From Megascapheus bottae (taxonomy: Eukaryota; Chordata; Mammalia; Rodentia; Geomyidae), in assembly GCA_024803745.1 (NCBI GenBank), contig JANJXV010000004.1, forward strand, positions 46,065,358 through 46,129,357: 64,000 nucleotides of DNA, in the 5' to 3' direction. Position 1 is the first letter of the stretch; the number at the start of each line of letters is the position of its first letter. The notes under the pieces are model-generated. The model was given only the letters and a program-made list of their open reading frames with translations. It had not been told where the DNA came from and searched no databases. Below, piece by piece: positions 1 through 12,446 of the stretch. The translations under genes and the position numbers were made by a program.

Positions 1-1689
1 AAAAATTAAGAAAAAAGCTAATGCTTTATACCTATTCAAAAATTTACCAGTTTGGTCTTTGTATATACTCAGATTTCCATCTGATATTATTTGCTTTTCA
101 CCTGAAACATTTTGCTTGTAGTATAGATTTACTGCTAATAAATTCTCTTAGCTTTCATTTGTCTGAAAACATCTTTATTTTACTTTCATTTCTTCTGTGT
201 GTTCTTTGTTTTTATCTTCTGAAATGGTCCTAGATTTGTGGCAAGTGCATAATACTAAATAAAGCCAAGAGGCAGTCTCACAATTCTCTTCTAATACTTC
301 TTCATTTTGAATGGCATGTATGCAAATGTATCTGTCTGTACATTTTAGATGTCTATCCTCTTGATATTAGGTGAGAGACTCATGTTGTTTATTTTTCTTG
401 AAATTCTCTTTATTTATTTTACTGACTCAGTTGGAATCATTTCTGATGACTTGTTTTTGTGATCATGGCTCCTTTTTCTTCCAGAATATTGAATCTGCTG
501 TTGGTTTTTAATTTGATTTTATAAGATGTGTTTAAAATATTTTCATTGTTTTCTTTAAGTATTTCTCATTTATTATTATGTCCACTAAAAATCCCTTGAA
601 ATATTTCAAATAATGATTGTAGTCTGATGGTAATTTTAATTTGTTTTTATTAAAATGCTTTTTTTTTTTACTGTGACAAAATCTCCTGCGTATTCTTGTC
701 CCATTGTTCTGTCCTGTTCTCTAATGTTCTGTGCAATACATACTTTGTGAACATTGTGTACACTATTCAGAGAACACTACAGGAAGATGAAATAGAGGAC
801 TGAGAAAATGATCAAACAGAAACCCGAGGAAAACATTTTTGTGCCATTTTGCTGATTTTCCAGGGTGTTTTGTTTTGTTTTTTAAAAAACATTTTCCTCT
901 ACCAAGCATTTCCACGAAGATCAAGTTCATTCAGCTTTCTCCTAGAGTGGATATGGACTGGACTCCAACTAAAACTGTAATCAGATTGATATTCCCTGTG
1001 ATCTTCCCAGTCTCTAATCTCCTGTATCATCTGTGATTTTTGGTCTTGTCTTACTTAATGTAGGAAGCGAGGATGGCATGGCGGCTGCATTTCCCTGTAT
1101 TTTTGAATGACCTTTGAGTTCACAGTTCACCTCCATTTGTTCTCAGGGATACAAATGGGAGACAGTGATCTTTAGTTCTTCATTGGATTTCTCTGCAAAA
1201 TACAAAGAGAGGTTAGGGCTGGGAAGTGAAGGAGTTTCAGGCAAATTATACTTGAGTTTCTTCTGTGTCCTAATCCATTCTTCTAGCCCAGATTGCTTTG
1301 GTCCTTGAAAAGTGCCTACGTCTTTGGCAAACTAAGTATTTAACCTTAGGCAGATCAGGCAGCTGCCCTAGAGACTATGGAAGTCTAGGCCTCTGTTTTC
1401 ACCCAAGAAATGTGTGTTCCTTAGGAGTTCAGCTGATTCATTCTCTATTGCATCTTCTGTTCCTCTCTTGCACAAATGAATATTTCTCCCCAAATTATTT
1501 TTATAATTAAAACAAAGCTCTTTGCTTCCTTCGTCATCCCAATAATTTTAAATAACCACAAAACAAATATTTCCTGCAGTTTTATTTGGAATACATACAT
1601 CTGGAGCACATTTACTTATAAAGTAAATAATCCTTACTAGAAGCTTTATTTTAGTAGTAGAGCAGTTTGAACTCTGGCCTCACACTTAC
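1..1689. other. AT-rich single-copy stretch
   Basis: I see no gene, RNA or recognisable transposon here. The longest open frames are about 70 codons, share no family signature and contain no conserved motif. Short T-runs near 660 and 1703 are the only low-complexity DNA. Confidence 0.5.
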
Positions 1690-2764
1690 TAGGCCAAGAG
1701 TTCTTTTTTTTTTTTTTTTTTTAATTTTATTGTCAGGCCCGGGAGTTTGGCCTAGTGGTAGAGTGCTTGCCTAGCATGCACCAAGACCGGGTTTGATTCC
1801 TTGGTACCACATACATAGAAAAAAGCCGGAAGTGGTGCTGAGGCTCAAGTGGTAGAGCTCTAACCTTGAGAAAGTCCAAGGACAGTGCTCAGGCCCTGAG
1901 CTCAAGCCCACAACTGGCAAAAAAAAAACATTGTTAGAGTTATGTACAGACGGGTTGCAGTTATATTCATCAGGTAGTGGGTACGTTATTTCTTGAACAT
2001 TGCTACCCCTTCCCATGTTCTTCTTACATTTTCCCTCCCCCACCCCCCACTCATCTTGTTTTTCCCCTTACCTTCCCATTTTCAAATACACTTTAATAAA
2101 AATCTATACAATAAACCAAGTATCAAAGTCAGATACAGTGACAACTTGAGATAAACCTTAAGAAGAAAAAAGAAATAGTTTCACATAGTACCTTAAGAAT
2201 AACAATCACAAAGATAAACCTCTTGTTTCTATTTCCTGGATTTCATTTAGCTTAGTCTCATCCTGTATGGACATAGGTACATAGCTTTTGAGCTATTATG
2301 ATCCTCTGTTAGGTAATCCTAAACTACTAATTGTTACAAAAGAAGGAAAGCATGAAGGTTATGTTTCTTTGGGACTGGCTTTCTTCACTTGATATGATTT
2401 TTTCCAAGTCTTTTCATTTCCTTACAAATGGGGCGATGTCGTTCTTTCTGATGGCATCATAGAATGCCATTGTGTATAAGTACCATGTCTTCTTGATCCC
2501 TTCATATACTGAATGGCACCTGGGTTGGCACCATATCTTAGCTATGGTGAATAATGCTGTGATGAACACAGAGGTTCTGGTCAGCTTAGTATGGCTTTGT
2601 TTCTTGGTATTTGGGTAGATGCCCAGAAGTGGGATTCCTCAGTCATCAGAGAGCTCTATGTTTAGTCTTTTGAGGAACCACCATACTGCTTTCCAGAGTG
2701 TTTGGACAAATGTACAATTTCCCCACCAACGCAGTAACAATCTCTTCTTAGGCCAAGAATTCTT
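1690..2764 (-). mobile_element. 5'-truncated L1 3' end, antisense, with TSD
   Basis: Reading the minus strand, this is the 3' part of L1: the last ~70 codons of ORF2 (diverged), a 3' UTR with the G-rich tract (poly-C on plus near 2035-2048) and a poly-A tail (T-run 1703-1722). The same 3' UTR recurs at 13.2, 15.2, 18.3, 28.9 and 63.4 kb. TAGGCCAAGAGTTCTT at 1690-1705 and TAGGCCAAGAATTCTT at 2749-2764 are a 16-bp target-site duplication with one mismatch, so both insertion edges are fixed. A SINE has since landed in the tail end (1735-1929). It has no coding capacity. Confidence 0.9.
1735..1929 (+). mobile_element. IDL-Geo dimeric SINE
   Basis: The left monomer has the tRNA-like box A (GGCCTAGTGGTAGAGTGC) and box B (GGTTTGATTCC). 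The right monomer carries CAAGTGGTAGAGC and ends CTGGCAAAAAAAAAA. It lies inside the antisense L1, interrupting L1 3' UTR sequence between TTTTATTGT and TTGTTAGAG, so it is younger than that L1. The family is presumably transcribed by Pol III from the internal boxes and mobilised by L1. Confidence 0.9.
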
Positions 2765-2765
2765 C

Positions 2766-2925
2766 CATTTGAGCCACACTTCTTCCCCCTTCTGCTTTAC
2801 ATTGTTTTTCAGGCAGTATCATATGCTTTCTCCCCAGGTCTAGTTTTATACCATGATTCTCCTATCAAAGTCTCCTTTATGGCTGGGATTATAGGTGTGC
2901 AATACTATGCCTGGCCACTTTTAGC
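2766..2925 (-). mobile_element. Degenerate SINE, probably B1/Geo type
   Basis: On plus, TTTGAGCCACAC near the left end and GGCTGGGATTATAGGTGTGC with ATGCCTGGCC at the right end match the reverse complement of a Geo half followed by a 7SL/B1 head. The middle is too diverged to assign. Confidence 0.5.
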
Positions 2926-3163
2926 AACCTGATGACATTAATTTAGATTCTATGCATTGGATAACAATTATCATACAATTTATCTTCATTTGTAGTTTAC
3001 ATTCGAACTCTTGTTTTCTTAGAAGTGTGATCGATATTCTTGGGCTCTGTGTGGTGTCTACAGTAATTGCTGATTTTATGTGTCTTGGGTAGGTCTTCGA
3101 TATAGAACAATTTCTGAGAAACCTTTCTTAGTAAGATTCCAAGAAAATAAATCCCTTTTAAAG

Positions 3164-3379
3164 GATTTTCTTCAGCTGGGATGTGGCTGAATGTAGAATG
3201 CTTACCTAAGATGCAGGAAGCCCTGGGTTCAATTCCTCAGTAATGCATACACAGAAAAATCCAGATGTGGTACTGTTGCTCAAGTGGTAGAGCACTAGCC
3301 TTGAGCAAAGGAAGGTCAAGGACAGAGCTCAGGCCCTGAGTTCAAGCCGCAGGACTGGAAAAAAAGAAGATTTTCTTCA
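3164..3379 (+). mobile_element. IDL-Geo SINE with 11-bp TSD
   Basis: A complete dimer runs 3175-3368: left half with GGTTCAATTCC box B, right half with CTCAAGTGGTAGAGCAC and CAGGACTGGAAAAAAA. GATTTTCTTCA occurs at 3164-3174 and 3369-3379 and is the target-site duplication. Confidence 0.9.
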
Positions 3380-5149
3380 TTATTCTTTTGCTTTCTCCAT
3401 ATAATATGAGCAGTTATTATACCCAACATAGCTCTCATCCAAATACCATCTCCCTGACTGCCAGGGCTTCTAACTACCCCTGTTTTTTGGAGAAAATGTA
3501 AATATTTCTTTTCTTATAAGTTTTCTGCTAGAAATGGTTATTGTTTATTTCATTAAAAGACATTCATAAATAATTCCTTTCTGGACAACTTGTGAGTGAA
3601 GATTAGAGTTAGTCTTAAATTGGAAACTTCCATTGTTATTTTCTGAAAGAATTTATTATCCTGCTAAAGTATACATTGAATGAAATTTAAACCTATTTTT
3701 AAACTTAATTTAAAATAGCTTCATGACATTGCTGTTTGAATTATACACATCATTGTTATCTTACATTTAAATTGACTATTTATGTTAATATCATTCAATT
3801 TTCTGCATAATAAGAAAGGGAATTTAAAATGGAAATCAAACCTAGGGGTGGATTTTAAGGACAGTTGCTACAAACACAGGTTTATGACTTTCCTCTGACA
3901 AGGAGAAGATGGCTTCTTCCCTCAGCTTCCATGCAAGACTTCTGATTGGTGACTAGTTTTGCCACCGTTTATCCTTAGTCATTTCCGTAGTTTGGACCTC
4001 AGTGGGCAAGACAGTGGGAAACAAATCTTTGTAGCTATGAGAGCATTTTCCTTTTATCTTTTATTTTTATTCTCACTTTTTTCCCATACAGCTCATTCTT
4101 TATCCTGGTAGTTTTCATACTTACACATTTCTGAGATATAGACATTTACATGTTTCCCAAATGACCTCTGTCTTTGTTATTACTAAACAAGGCTGCTTCT
4201 GACAGTTTTGAAAGCATTGAAAGGAGTTTAAGTTCCTAAAAATGGAACCACAAGAGCCTATTTCTAAGTAGACTATCGAGCATCTTCTAAGTGTTTTGTT
4301 TATACCAGGCTAGGGAAAATATTGAATATCAAGTTATAAAGACACAAATAAAGAATTTTTCTCTCCAAGATGATTACATAGCCTTTCATGACATGTGCTT
4401 GTTATAATTATCTACTTGGACAGGTCATTATTTTTGTCTACTATGAATTTTTCATATGCTGACAGGGCAGAAATAATTATTATTCTTAATTAGCACCAGT
4501 GGATTTACATTAAACAATTAGAATAATTGCTTAGAATATTTTAAATGCCCAAATAAGAGTGGTTTAAATAAGACTGAAATTTATTTCTCTCACATATAAA
4601 AGAAGCTGTAGAATTATCTCAGAGCTTTAGAAGGCTGCTGAGGCACCAGCTATCATATATTGGAAATAAGAAAGGTAAAGAACAAAAGAAATATTCATAT
4701 CAGCTCAGTTAAGTTAATTAAGGTAAAGTTCTACAGAAAACTTCTAATTATGTCCCATTGGTGACAGTGCAAGTCTGTACCTACATTTCAGTGCAAGGAA
4801 GTTTGAGAAATATACCCCAGGCTGTATGTGCTGGTCCTGATGTTGTCTTCTACTGAAGAAAGACACAAGGAAGAAAAATGGAGAAAAATTAGCAATATTT
4901 GTTATATCTACCAAAGCTTTAAATAAGAGGGTCATTTGGATTATTTTAGACATCAGCTGAAAATAGATAGCATTTAAACATATGTACAGTTGTAGCTTTG
5001 CCATCTTCTTTAGCATCTCTAAAGACAATTGAAACTACAGAAAATATCCAGAGAAGGGTTTAACAAGATGTGGGAAACATAGAAAGTATAATTTCTGAGT
5101 AATGATAATTTTTAGCTATCCCCAATTACATTAACAAAAACTATAACCT
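3380..5149. other. AT-rich single-copy stretch
   Basis: No transposon, RNA or coding signature is visible. The open frame at 4744-5028 (minus) has no family resemblance and no supporting context. Confidence 0.45.
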
Positions 5150-5945
5150 AAACTTTTACCAAAAAAAAGAACAAAAATAATAAAGTGTTGGCAAGGATTT
5201 AGAGAGGAAGAATCTTAACACCTTTGGTGAGGAATGTAAATGGACACAATTATTAAAGAAAATGGTACAGAGGTTCCTCAAAAATTAAAGTAGAACTACC
5301 ACAGTCTCCAACAATCCCATTTCTCAGAATATATCCAAAGGAAATCAGTCTTTTGTAGAAATTCAGTATCTTTATGCGCGTTGTAGCACTATTCATAGTA
5401 GCAAAGATACAGAATCAGCCAGTGTCCATCAATAGATAAAGAAAATATGGTACATATTTATATACAATGGAATATTGTTCAACTCTTCCAAAGAAGGATA
5501 CCCTGTCATTTGTGACAACATGTCTGAATCTGAAAGACATTATATATAAAGTCCAATAAGCCCAGCAAAGGAATATAAGTATTGCACGATCTCACTTATA
5601 TATAGAATCTAGAAAAGTGAAACTTACCAAAACATGGTAGAATGGTGATTGCCAAGGGTGGGTTAGTTAAGGAAATGAGAAGAAATTAAGAGAGTAGAAT
5701 GTTTCAGTAGTGCAGAATAAGTGTGCATCTAGAGTCTTAATATATGATATGGTGACCATAGATCATTTATGATGACCATGGTTGTTACACATTATTATAG
5801 CAGGGTGATTATAGTTAGCAACACTGTGCTAAAAGTGAAGATCTTGTATCTTCTCTTTTCCATGCACACACAGAGATAACTGTGTGAGGTACTAGATACG
5901 TTAATTATTATTTGTCAGTAATACTTCAGTAAGACTCTTAGGGTT
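5150..5945 (+). mobile_element. Ancient L1M fragment (3' end)
   Basis: The text follows an L1 ORF2 C-terminus to 3' UTR in order: GTGTTGGCAAGGATTTAGAG, GGAATGTAAATGG, CAATCCCATTTCTCAGAATATA, AGCACTATTCATAGTAGC, CAATGGAATATTGTTCAAC, then AACATGGTAGAATGGTG and a terminal GTGTGAGGTACTAGATA. Frame breaks are frequent and the sequence differs clearly from the young L1 family elsewhere in the window, so it is an old mammalian L1M subfamily. Confidence 0.85.
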
Positions 5946-6730
5946 CCCCCTGCCCCACCCCAAACAGAAAAAAAGCATCCTTCTAGGTTTCTCATCCCAA
6001 GTTTCTGAGTTTAGATAATAAAGAGCTATCAAATGTGCACAATATTAAAACAAAACTATCCATAGACCTAAAAGGAATTAGAATTATTCTTGAGAACAAG
6101 GTGTAGGATTTATTTTAATAGGCATTATCTAATGTTGATAAAGTTTGTCTCGGTGTGAGTAAAGTTCCTTATCACCAGGAAAAATTTTAAAAAAGCAGAA
6201 TTTCTAGGTTGATCCACAAAAAAATACTGGGAAATGTTTGCAAAGATTATGATCATAATTCTAGTGCTTAAATAACAAAAAATGATGTATTCATTTAAGA
6301 ATACAGGATCATTGAGTAAATTCAGCTCATCACATATTATGCCATCTTTAAAATGACTATAAACTTATTTATTCATAAAGAGGTTGTGACAGAGAAGATA
6401 GCACAAATGAGTTCAGAACATATCTCCAAAGTATCGTCTATTTATCTTCAAATATTTTTTGAGCACTAAAGGCTACATGGGAGATTGAGGGAATATTTTT
6501 TTGTTTAGGAATACATATACAGATACACCAATTAAATATTTGTTAATGATAGTAATAGCTAACAAATTGAAGGATTTTTTTTAAAGGTTGAGTGTTCAAA
6601 TATCAGGGACAAGGCAGAGAGATTTGGTTTGTTAGTAGATTTTTGTGGTTTCCTGTAATTTCAAGATTTGATGACAGCAAAATGTTTGGTTGTGGCTCAA
6701 GATCATTGAATGACAGCACATGAATAGCCC
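5946..6730. other. Single-copy stretch, nothing recognised
   Basis: AT-rich DNA with no coding, RNA or transposon signature that I can support. Confidence 0.4.
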
Positions 6731-6734
6731 ATTT

Positions 6735-7035
6735 ACTCAAGGCCTCACACTTACTAAACTCACTCACACACTAGGACCCAGCCCTATTCCTTTATTTTAT
6801 AGATAATATCTCATGCCTTTTGCCTAGAACTGGCTCTGGATTCATAATCCTATCTCTGTCTCCCACATAGCTTGGTTTACAGGTGTGAACTTGGTTTTCC
6901 AGAGTGAACTCAAACATTCTTTGGGATTGGGTCTCATTAATCCCATTTGCCCTCAGGTTAACCTCTAACCACAATCTTCCTCTCTGCTTTCCGAAGTAGC
7001 TGGAATTGCAGATGCAAATCACTATACCGTTCTAT
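6735..7035 (-). mobile_element. Degenerate ID/B1-type SINE cluster
   Basis: On plus, GGCCTCACACTTACTAAAC resembles a reversed ID element. CTCATTAATCCC and CCGAAGTAGCTGGAATTGCAG resemble the reverse complement of a 7SL-derived SINE head, and a similar weaker copy occurs near 6840-6890. It is highly diverged, so the exact number of copies is uncertain. Confidence 0.5.
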
Positions 7036-7293
7036 TTTTTTACCCTAAATTTTTCAGCACAGTGTTAGTTGAGTGGTGGTTGTGATTTTTCTAAGATAGC
7101 CTATATTTGTGTGTTTTATTTCTGCACTGTTCCTCTTTCTTCCTTTAAAAATGATAACCCCGCACTTAAAAACAGACTGGCTAGAAACTGACATGTTAAG
7201 ACAACCATCTTAACCTCCACTGAAACCAGAGAAATACTGTTACTTTGGGAGGGCGCAAAGCAATAATAAAACCCCCCAAAATGTTTGGAGGAA

Positions 7294-7498
7294 AGTCTGG
7301 TGCCAGTGGCTCATGCCTGTAATCATTGCAACTCAGGATGTTGTGATTAGAGAATTACGGTTCAAATCCATCCCAGGAAGGAAAGTCTGTGAGACTCTTA
7401 TTTCCAATTCAACACCAAAAAGCCAGAAGTAGAGCTGTGGCTCAAGTGATAGAGTACTAGTCTTAAGCACAAAAATTCAGAGACAGTACCCAGGCCCT

Positions 7499-7502
<4 letters not shown>
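7294..7502 (+). mobile_element. B1-Geo dimeric SINE
   Basis: The left half is 7SL-like (AGTGGCTCATGCCTGTAATC, GGTTCAAATCC). The right half has GAGCTGTGGCTCAAGTGATA and CCCAGGCCCTAACTC. The tail is replaced by a (CA)n microsatellite. Confidence 0.85.

Positions 7503-7549
<47 letters not shown>
7503..7549. repeat. (CA)n microsatellite
   Basis: About 22 CA units begin directly at the 3' end of the B1-Geo SINE. Confidence 0.95.
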
Positions 7550-7550
<1 letters not shown>

Positions 7551-8535
7551 TAAACAAAATGGACGGTAAACAAGAACTGTAATTAGAAGGATTATTCTTT
7601 TTATGAACTTTAGCAGTTGATGATGATAATGTACTGCTTATTATGATATCTTCAAACTGTGAATAAGAATATGTTGTTTTTAGTCACTCAGGAATGCCTA
7701 ATGGGGCCTGTAGATTAATACTCATATATCCCCATACCAATCTGTTTACATATGAACAAAATGGTTAGCTAGGATTTCACCTATATCCAGCACAAAGTCA
7801 TAGAAAAGATCTATGAGAATTCCCTCTTACTATTTCACCCCAAATCTTTACTAAGAAAATTGACAGAATGTGCTTGGAATGAGACATAAGTATATATATA
7901 TTCACACAAACACATACAACACAAAGGAGTTAAAATTGTTAAGTGTCTAAGAAAACACAGTGAAAGGTTAATGAGAATATTTTAGTATTACTTTTTAAAG
8001 TAATCTTACTATTATAAGTGGCTCAGAAGCCAAGGCATGGATATCTTGAAATGGGGACATTTTGTATATTATTGAATAATTTTAATGAATAGTGGGCCCA
8101 TTTGTTATTTATTTCCTTCCAAATGTTAATAAACAGCTCCAGTGATAATTGCTGATTTTCTATATTTATGGAAAACTGGCATTTCATAAATATCAAATTG
8201 TGATATCATCTACTTGTGTGCTGGTTTTCTATGAATATATAAATTATGTAATTACCTCTAGAAGTGTGAGTTAATTTTTAGCATGGATAAATCAAGAAGG
8301 AGCATGATAAAATGTTGGAATCTTATTTTTGAATTTAAATATTTAACAATAATGCCCAACATATACCATTGCAGTATAGTTATGTGATATGTATAGACAT
8401 TTTTATAATTCTATGTTCATATTTTTGGATTACATTTCTATCATCGATTTGATATATCTTTTTAAATTGCAGCACAATTCTAGTTGTTCTACTCACATCT
8501 TTTCTTTTTTCCAAACTTTCTGTGTTAATAATGTC
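7550..8535. other. AT-rich single-copy stretch
   Basis: No coding or repeat signature is recognised. Confidence 0.4.
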
Positions 8536-8668
8536 TGAATTTTTGTGCTCAAGATTAGTGATCTATCACTTGAGCCACAGCTTTTTGGTGTTTAATTAGA
8601 AATAAGAGTCCTCACAGACTTTCTTACCCTGGCTGGATATGAATCATGATCCTCTAATCTTATTTTCC
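8536..8668 (-). mobile_element. B1-Geo SINE, partial and diverged
   Basis: On plus, TATCACTTGAGCCACAGC is the reversed right monomer. GTTTAATTAGAAATAAGAGTC, GGCTGGATATGAATCATGATC and CCTCTAATCTTA are the reversed B1 part. Confidence 0.75.
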
Positions 8669-8809
8669 ACATGTTCATATCCCCATTATGGTGTTTTAAC
8701 ATACAAATGAGAAAATTCACTTTTGCTAGTACAAAGTTCAACATATCTTCAAAAATGCAAGTGACTGATCACTGACTGTACTAACATATGGCACAATATT
8801 CTAATGTAA

Positions 8810-9020
8810 CTTACATGATACAATAATAAAAGTATAAAATCACATATATAGAAGTATATATAAAATTATACATATTTCATACTACATATGATATATTATA
8901 GAATATATATTTATATAAAACATAAAAATTTAGATAATTTGTTATGAAATTAAGAAAATACAGTATTACTAAACTATGCCATTAAATTGAGACAATATAG
9001 TATTATTAAACTATATCACA
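8810..9020. repeat. AT-rich low-complexity DNA
   Basis: Runs of TATATA/ATTATA with almost no G or C, plus a near-repeated phrase (CAGTATTACTAAACTAT near 8960 and TAGTATTATTAAACTAT near 9000). Confidence 0.7.
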
Positions 9021-9095
9021 AAAGAATTGCTATCACTACTGTAAAATCATAATATATGCCATCACTATGCCATCACTCCCCATCTTTATATAGAA

Positions 9096-11147
9096 TTTAT
9101 TCTTTATAGTAACCCTCTCTTGGACCTCTTCCCTGGCAACCAATGGAACTTAGATGTCCTTAGAGTTTGGGCCACCATCCAGCAAGATCTGATCATCTCT
9201 GGCCTTATAGTTGTCCCTCTCCACCCCCAGCTTGCCATAATTAGTCCCGAGAGACTGTCACCTAGCTGTGGTGACCCAAAGGAGCCCACTTCTGCCGGTG
9301 GAAGCTGCCAGGTATTCAGGAAATAATGATCTCCCCCTTGTCATTTGCATCCGTGCTGTAGAACAATGGGAACCAGGGGTTTTTATCCAAGCCTGTGAGC
9401 TCTAGCAGATGCTGAATATCAGGTCAAGGTGGTGCGATCTGCTCTGTAGTGCGGTTCTCGAGGTGCTTAGGGACCCCAAGCATCTCCTCGGGCAAGCCCC
9501 ATGTTGTCTTCAAGCTTTACCTCTTCAAAAGGCTTGCTGCTCCCTCAAAACATCCACATGTATATGGGGCCCTTGAGGTCTGGGGTGGTCTCAGAGTTAG
9601 GGTGCTCTGTTCACATGTAAGTTGCAACAGAGGCTCCTGTTCCTTCTCTATCTTCTCCTGGGCCAGCTAGGTGACATGTTCATCTTTCTCCTGACACAGG
9701 AGGATTGTTCTTGATAGAAGACAATGGGCTCTTCCACCGGGGTCTGTGTTTTGATGTCAGTTCGATGAATGTTGGAGTTCATCCTTTTGTTGCTGGTAGT
9801 CTACCTTGCTGGGCAGGTGCTGGGGAAAGCAGATTTTTAGCTTCTTCTTGGCCACCTGTGTGCCCATCTCCTCCCTTCAGACACCCCATGCTTCCTGCTT
9901 TTGAGGAGATGGGCCTGAACTCCAGTTTCATCTGGTACTGGACTCTCAGGTTACTGAGGCAACAGTAGCAGGCCTGTGCTTCTGGGGCTATTCGCTGAGC
10001 TTTCCCTTCTTTGATTCAATGATGGAGAGCCCTTCATGATAAAAATCCTACATGGTTTGTGGCTTGACTACGTCCTCTAAGACAGTCACATCAAGTTGAG
10101 GATCCTCCTTCTCCTTCTCCTTGGCTTACTCCTTTATCTTCCCTTGGGAAGGCCAGGAAGCTCCGCTGGGCCCAGAGCTACTCATTCTGATGTCTGGTGG
10201 ATTTCAGACATTTCAGAGTGCCCTATAACATTTGATCAATCATTTGGACCCCCAACTTTCTCTGCACCTGATCCTGCTTCATCTGCTTCACAACTGGGTT
10301 TGCCTCAGCAGGTGCTACAGCAGGATCTCCTTGGGGGTGGGGGTGGGGATGAGTTTTATGATCTCTTTCCATTGTCTCCAGGTTCTTTGTACCAGTCTTA
10401 GGCATGCTGATTCCATACCTCTGCCTGCTGCTCCAGTAATCACAGTGGTTCCCATGGCTCCAGGTTCTGCATCTAGATGTGAAGTTAATTCTTCCTCCAG
10501 ATTCTGTAGCTCCTTGGACATCTCCTTCTAGGCCTCTGTGGGTAGCCACAACTCAGGCAGAGATGGCCTTGTATGTAGCTGTGGGGGCTGCAGCTCTGCC
10601 AACAGCCTTCTCAGTTTCACCAGCTTGGTCTTTAGTGGAACAATCCACCTCACCCCTTGCTCTTTCTCCTTTTTGTTGGCACATCTGCTCCACGAGCTTC
10701 TGGACCTTGTCCTTTTACATGGAGCTCTCTACCATCAGGCCCTCTGCATTGTTTGTTCTCTCCAACCTTAATTTTGCCACTAACTCCTTTATATTTTCTA
10801 GCTGTCTCGTCAGCTAGGCCTGTTCCTCCTTTACTTGTTGGGTTACTGTCTTGGGAGTAGAGATTCACTAGAAAATTGAAGAAGTGAGTTTTCTGACAGG
10901 TTACTGATTCCAGTGACAGTGGAAAAGACCCAGGGGAGGCTCAGGGTCATTGTGGTCTTTGGTCATATCCTAGGTCAACCCTGTCAATTTACAGTCCCTA
11001 GCAGTGTTTGCCTCTGGGTTATCTTCCTTTATAATTTTCTTCTTTTGATTTGCTTCAGTTGGTTCTCCAGGAAAATTAGTTTTCAGGAATTCTTGTAGCA
11101 GTTTATTGCTTGCAACTAATTTTTTTTGTCTTTTTTTTCTTGGACAT
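9096..11147 (-). pseudogene. GOLGA2 (GM130)-like golgin processed pseudogene
   Basis: Read on the minus strand, three frame-shifted blocks follow the order of the golgin GM130, the cis-Golgi coiled-coil tether. Near 11145-10975 there is an N-terminal block beginning ATGTCC with NKLLQEFLKTNFPGEP, then a lysine stretch. At about 10840-10690 the coiled coil reads LRLERTNNAEGLMVESSM. The C-terminus at about 9380-9315 reads NPWFPLFYSTDANDKGE then a stop, like the conserved golgin tail. A further piece near 9640 reads LAQEKIEKEQEP. About 300 internal residues between the first two blocks are absent. Many stops and frameshifts occur, no introns are seen, and an AATAAA (minus) lies at 9096-9101. The poly-A tail and TSD are no longer visible. 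The GC content is higher than in its surroundings. It is certainly not functional as a protein. The parent could be another golgin of the same family. Confidence 0.75.
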
Positions 11148-11872
11148 TCCAGGACTGGAATAAGTAAAATAAGAGGCTGTGATATTCTTAGGCTCTCTGA
11201 AATCACCTGCATTCTTGAAATTACCACTCTTTCTGTTTCCTACAGAATATCCCAAATCACCTCAATTTTCCCAATCACCATGCAGCACCTCCACCTGCCT
11301 CAACTGCTGGACTCAATTCTTGCATCCAATTGATCAGAGAGAAGCATGACAAAAGGGGGTGTGTTCTTATCCTTGTAATGTAGGCAGAATGGGTGAAGAT
11401 GAAAGCTGTTCCTGAAGCCTCTCCCTCATCTATCCTTCCCCACTTAGGGGACAAGGCAGGACCAGCTATAGCTGTGTGCCTTCACAGCTATATTGCAGAA
11501 TGTTTTCAAGACAGTGACATAATGCAATTGAAGCCGCCAACTCAGAGGTCATTCTCAGGCCACTTCCTTAGATTCTCTAAGTGTTGCAGAATCTGACAGC
11601 TAGAGTGGGGGAATCAGAACTAAGAGCTCACGTGGTGAGGGACAGCAAGCAGGCTCCCTTTCCTTATTTCACACTCTGGCCTTATATTTTCATGTCTTAG
11701 AATTCACCTCGAATGTGTTCTCCATCCAGTTCCCACACTGTTCCAGCTCCCCAACTGACCCAGTCCTTCCCACAAAGGTCCTGAGACATTGGTAATGTAT
11801 CTGTTCTCCTCCCACTTGAGCCCATTCCTTAACTACTCCCACCCCAGTGTATCCTGTTCCCATGAGAAAAGG
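11148..11872. other. Single-copy stretch beside the golgin pseudogene
   Basis: The minus-strand text just above the pseudogene start is pyrimidine-rich and ends TTATTCCAG before TCCTGGAATG. It may be retroposed 5' UTR or unrelated DNA. The remainder shows no family signature. Confidence 0.35.
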
Positions 11873-12088
11873 CATTGGGTTAGGGGCTCACATCTGTAAT
11901 CCTAGCTACCCAGGAGGCTGAGATCTGAAGATCATAATTTGAAGTCAGCATGGGCAGACCAGCCTGGGCAGAGAAGTCCATAAGACTCTTATCTCCAATT
12001 AGCCACCTCCAAACCAAAAGTGGAGCTGTGGTTCTAGTGATACAACAGTAATCTTGAGCAAAAATGCTTAGTACCCAGGCTCTGAGTT
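11873..12088 (+). mobile_element. B1-Geo dimeric SINE
   Basis: Left half GGCTCACATCTGTAATCCTA, GGAGGCTGAGATCTGAAG. Right half AAAGTGGAGCTGTGGTTC and ACCCAGGCTCTGAGTTAG. It runs straight into a (GA)n tail. Confidence 0.9.
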
Positions 12089-12114
12089 AGAGAGAGAGAG
12101 AGAGTGAGAGCGAG

Positions 12115-12176
<62 letters not shown>
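12089..12176. repeat. (GA)n microsatellite
   Basis: 88 bp of near-pure AG dinucleotide with a few CG/TG interruptions, seeded at the SINE 3' end. Confidence 0.95.
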
Positions 12177-12180
<4 letters not shown>

Positions 12181-12446
12181 GGATCCAACTAACCTTATCG
12201 TATTCCACTACAGGATGTAATCAGAGATGGAAAGTGGCCAGGGGCCTTCTAATATATCATATCTTTGTATTCCTCTTTCCCGCCCAGTCCAACTGCAACC
12301 TGGCCAATTCAGTTCTCTTCAAGATCTTTCCCCAGCAGACTTGTGTACTGACCATATTCTAAGTACTTAGTAGCCACATGTGACTCAGTAGTGGCTATCT
12401 CTTGTGCAGGCCTAGGCATTGGATTAGTTTTCCTTACTCCTAACAG

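Noticed and set aside
10096..10868. Several overlapping 70-110 codon frames on both strands
   Set aside because: They lie in a golgin-like retropseudogene. Collinear golgin matches hop between minus frames, so none is a gene.
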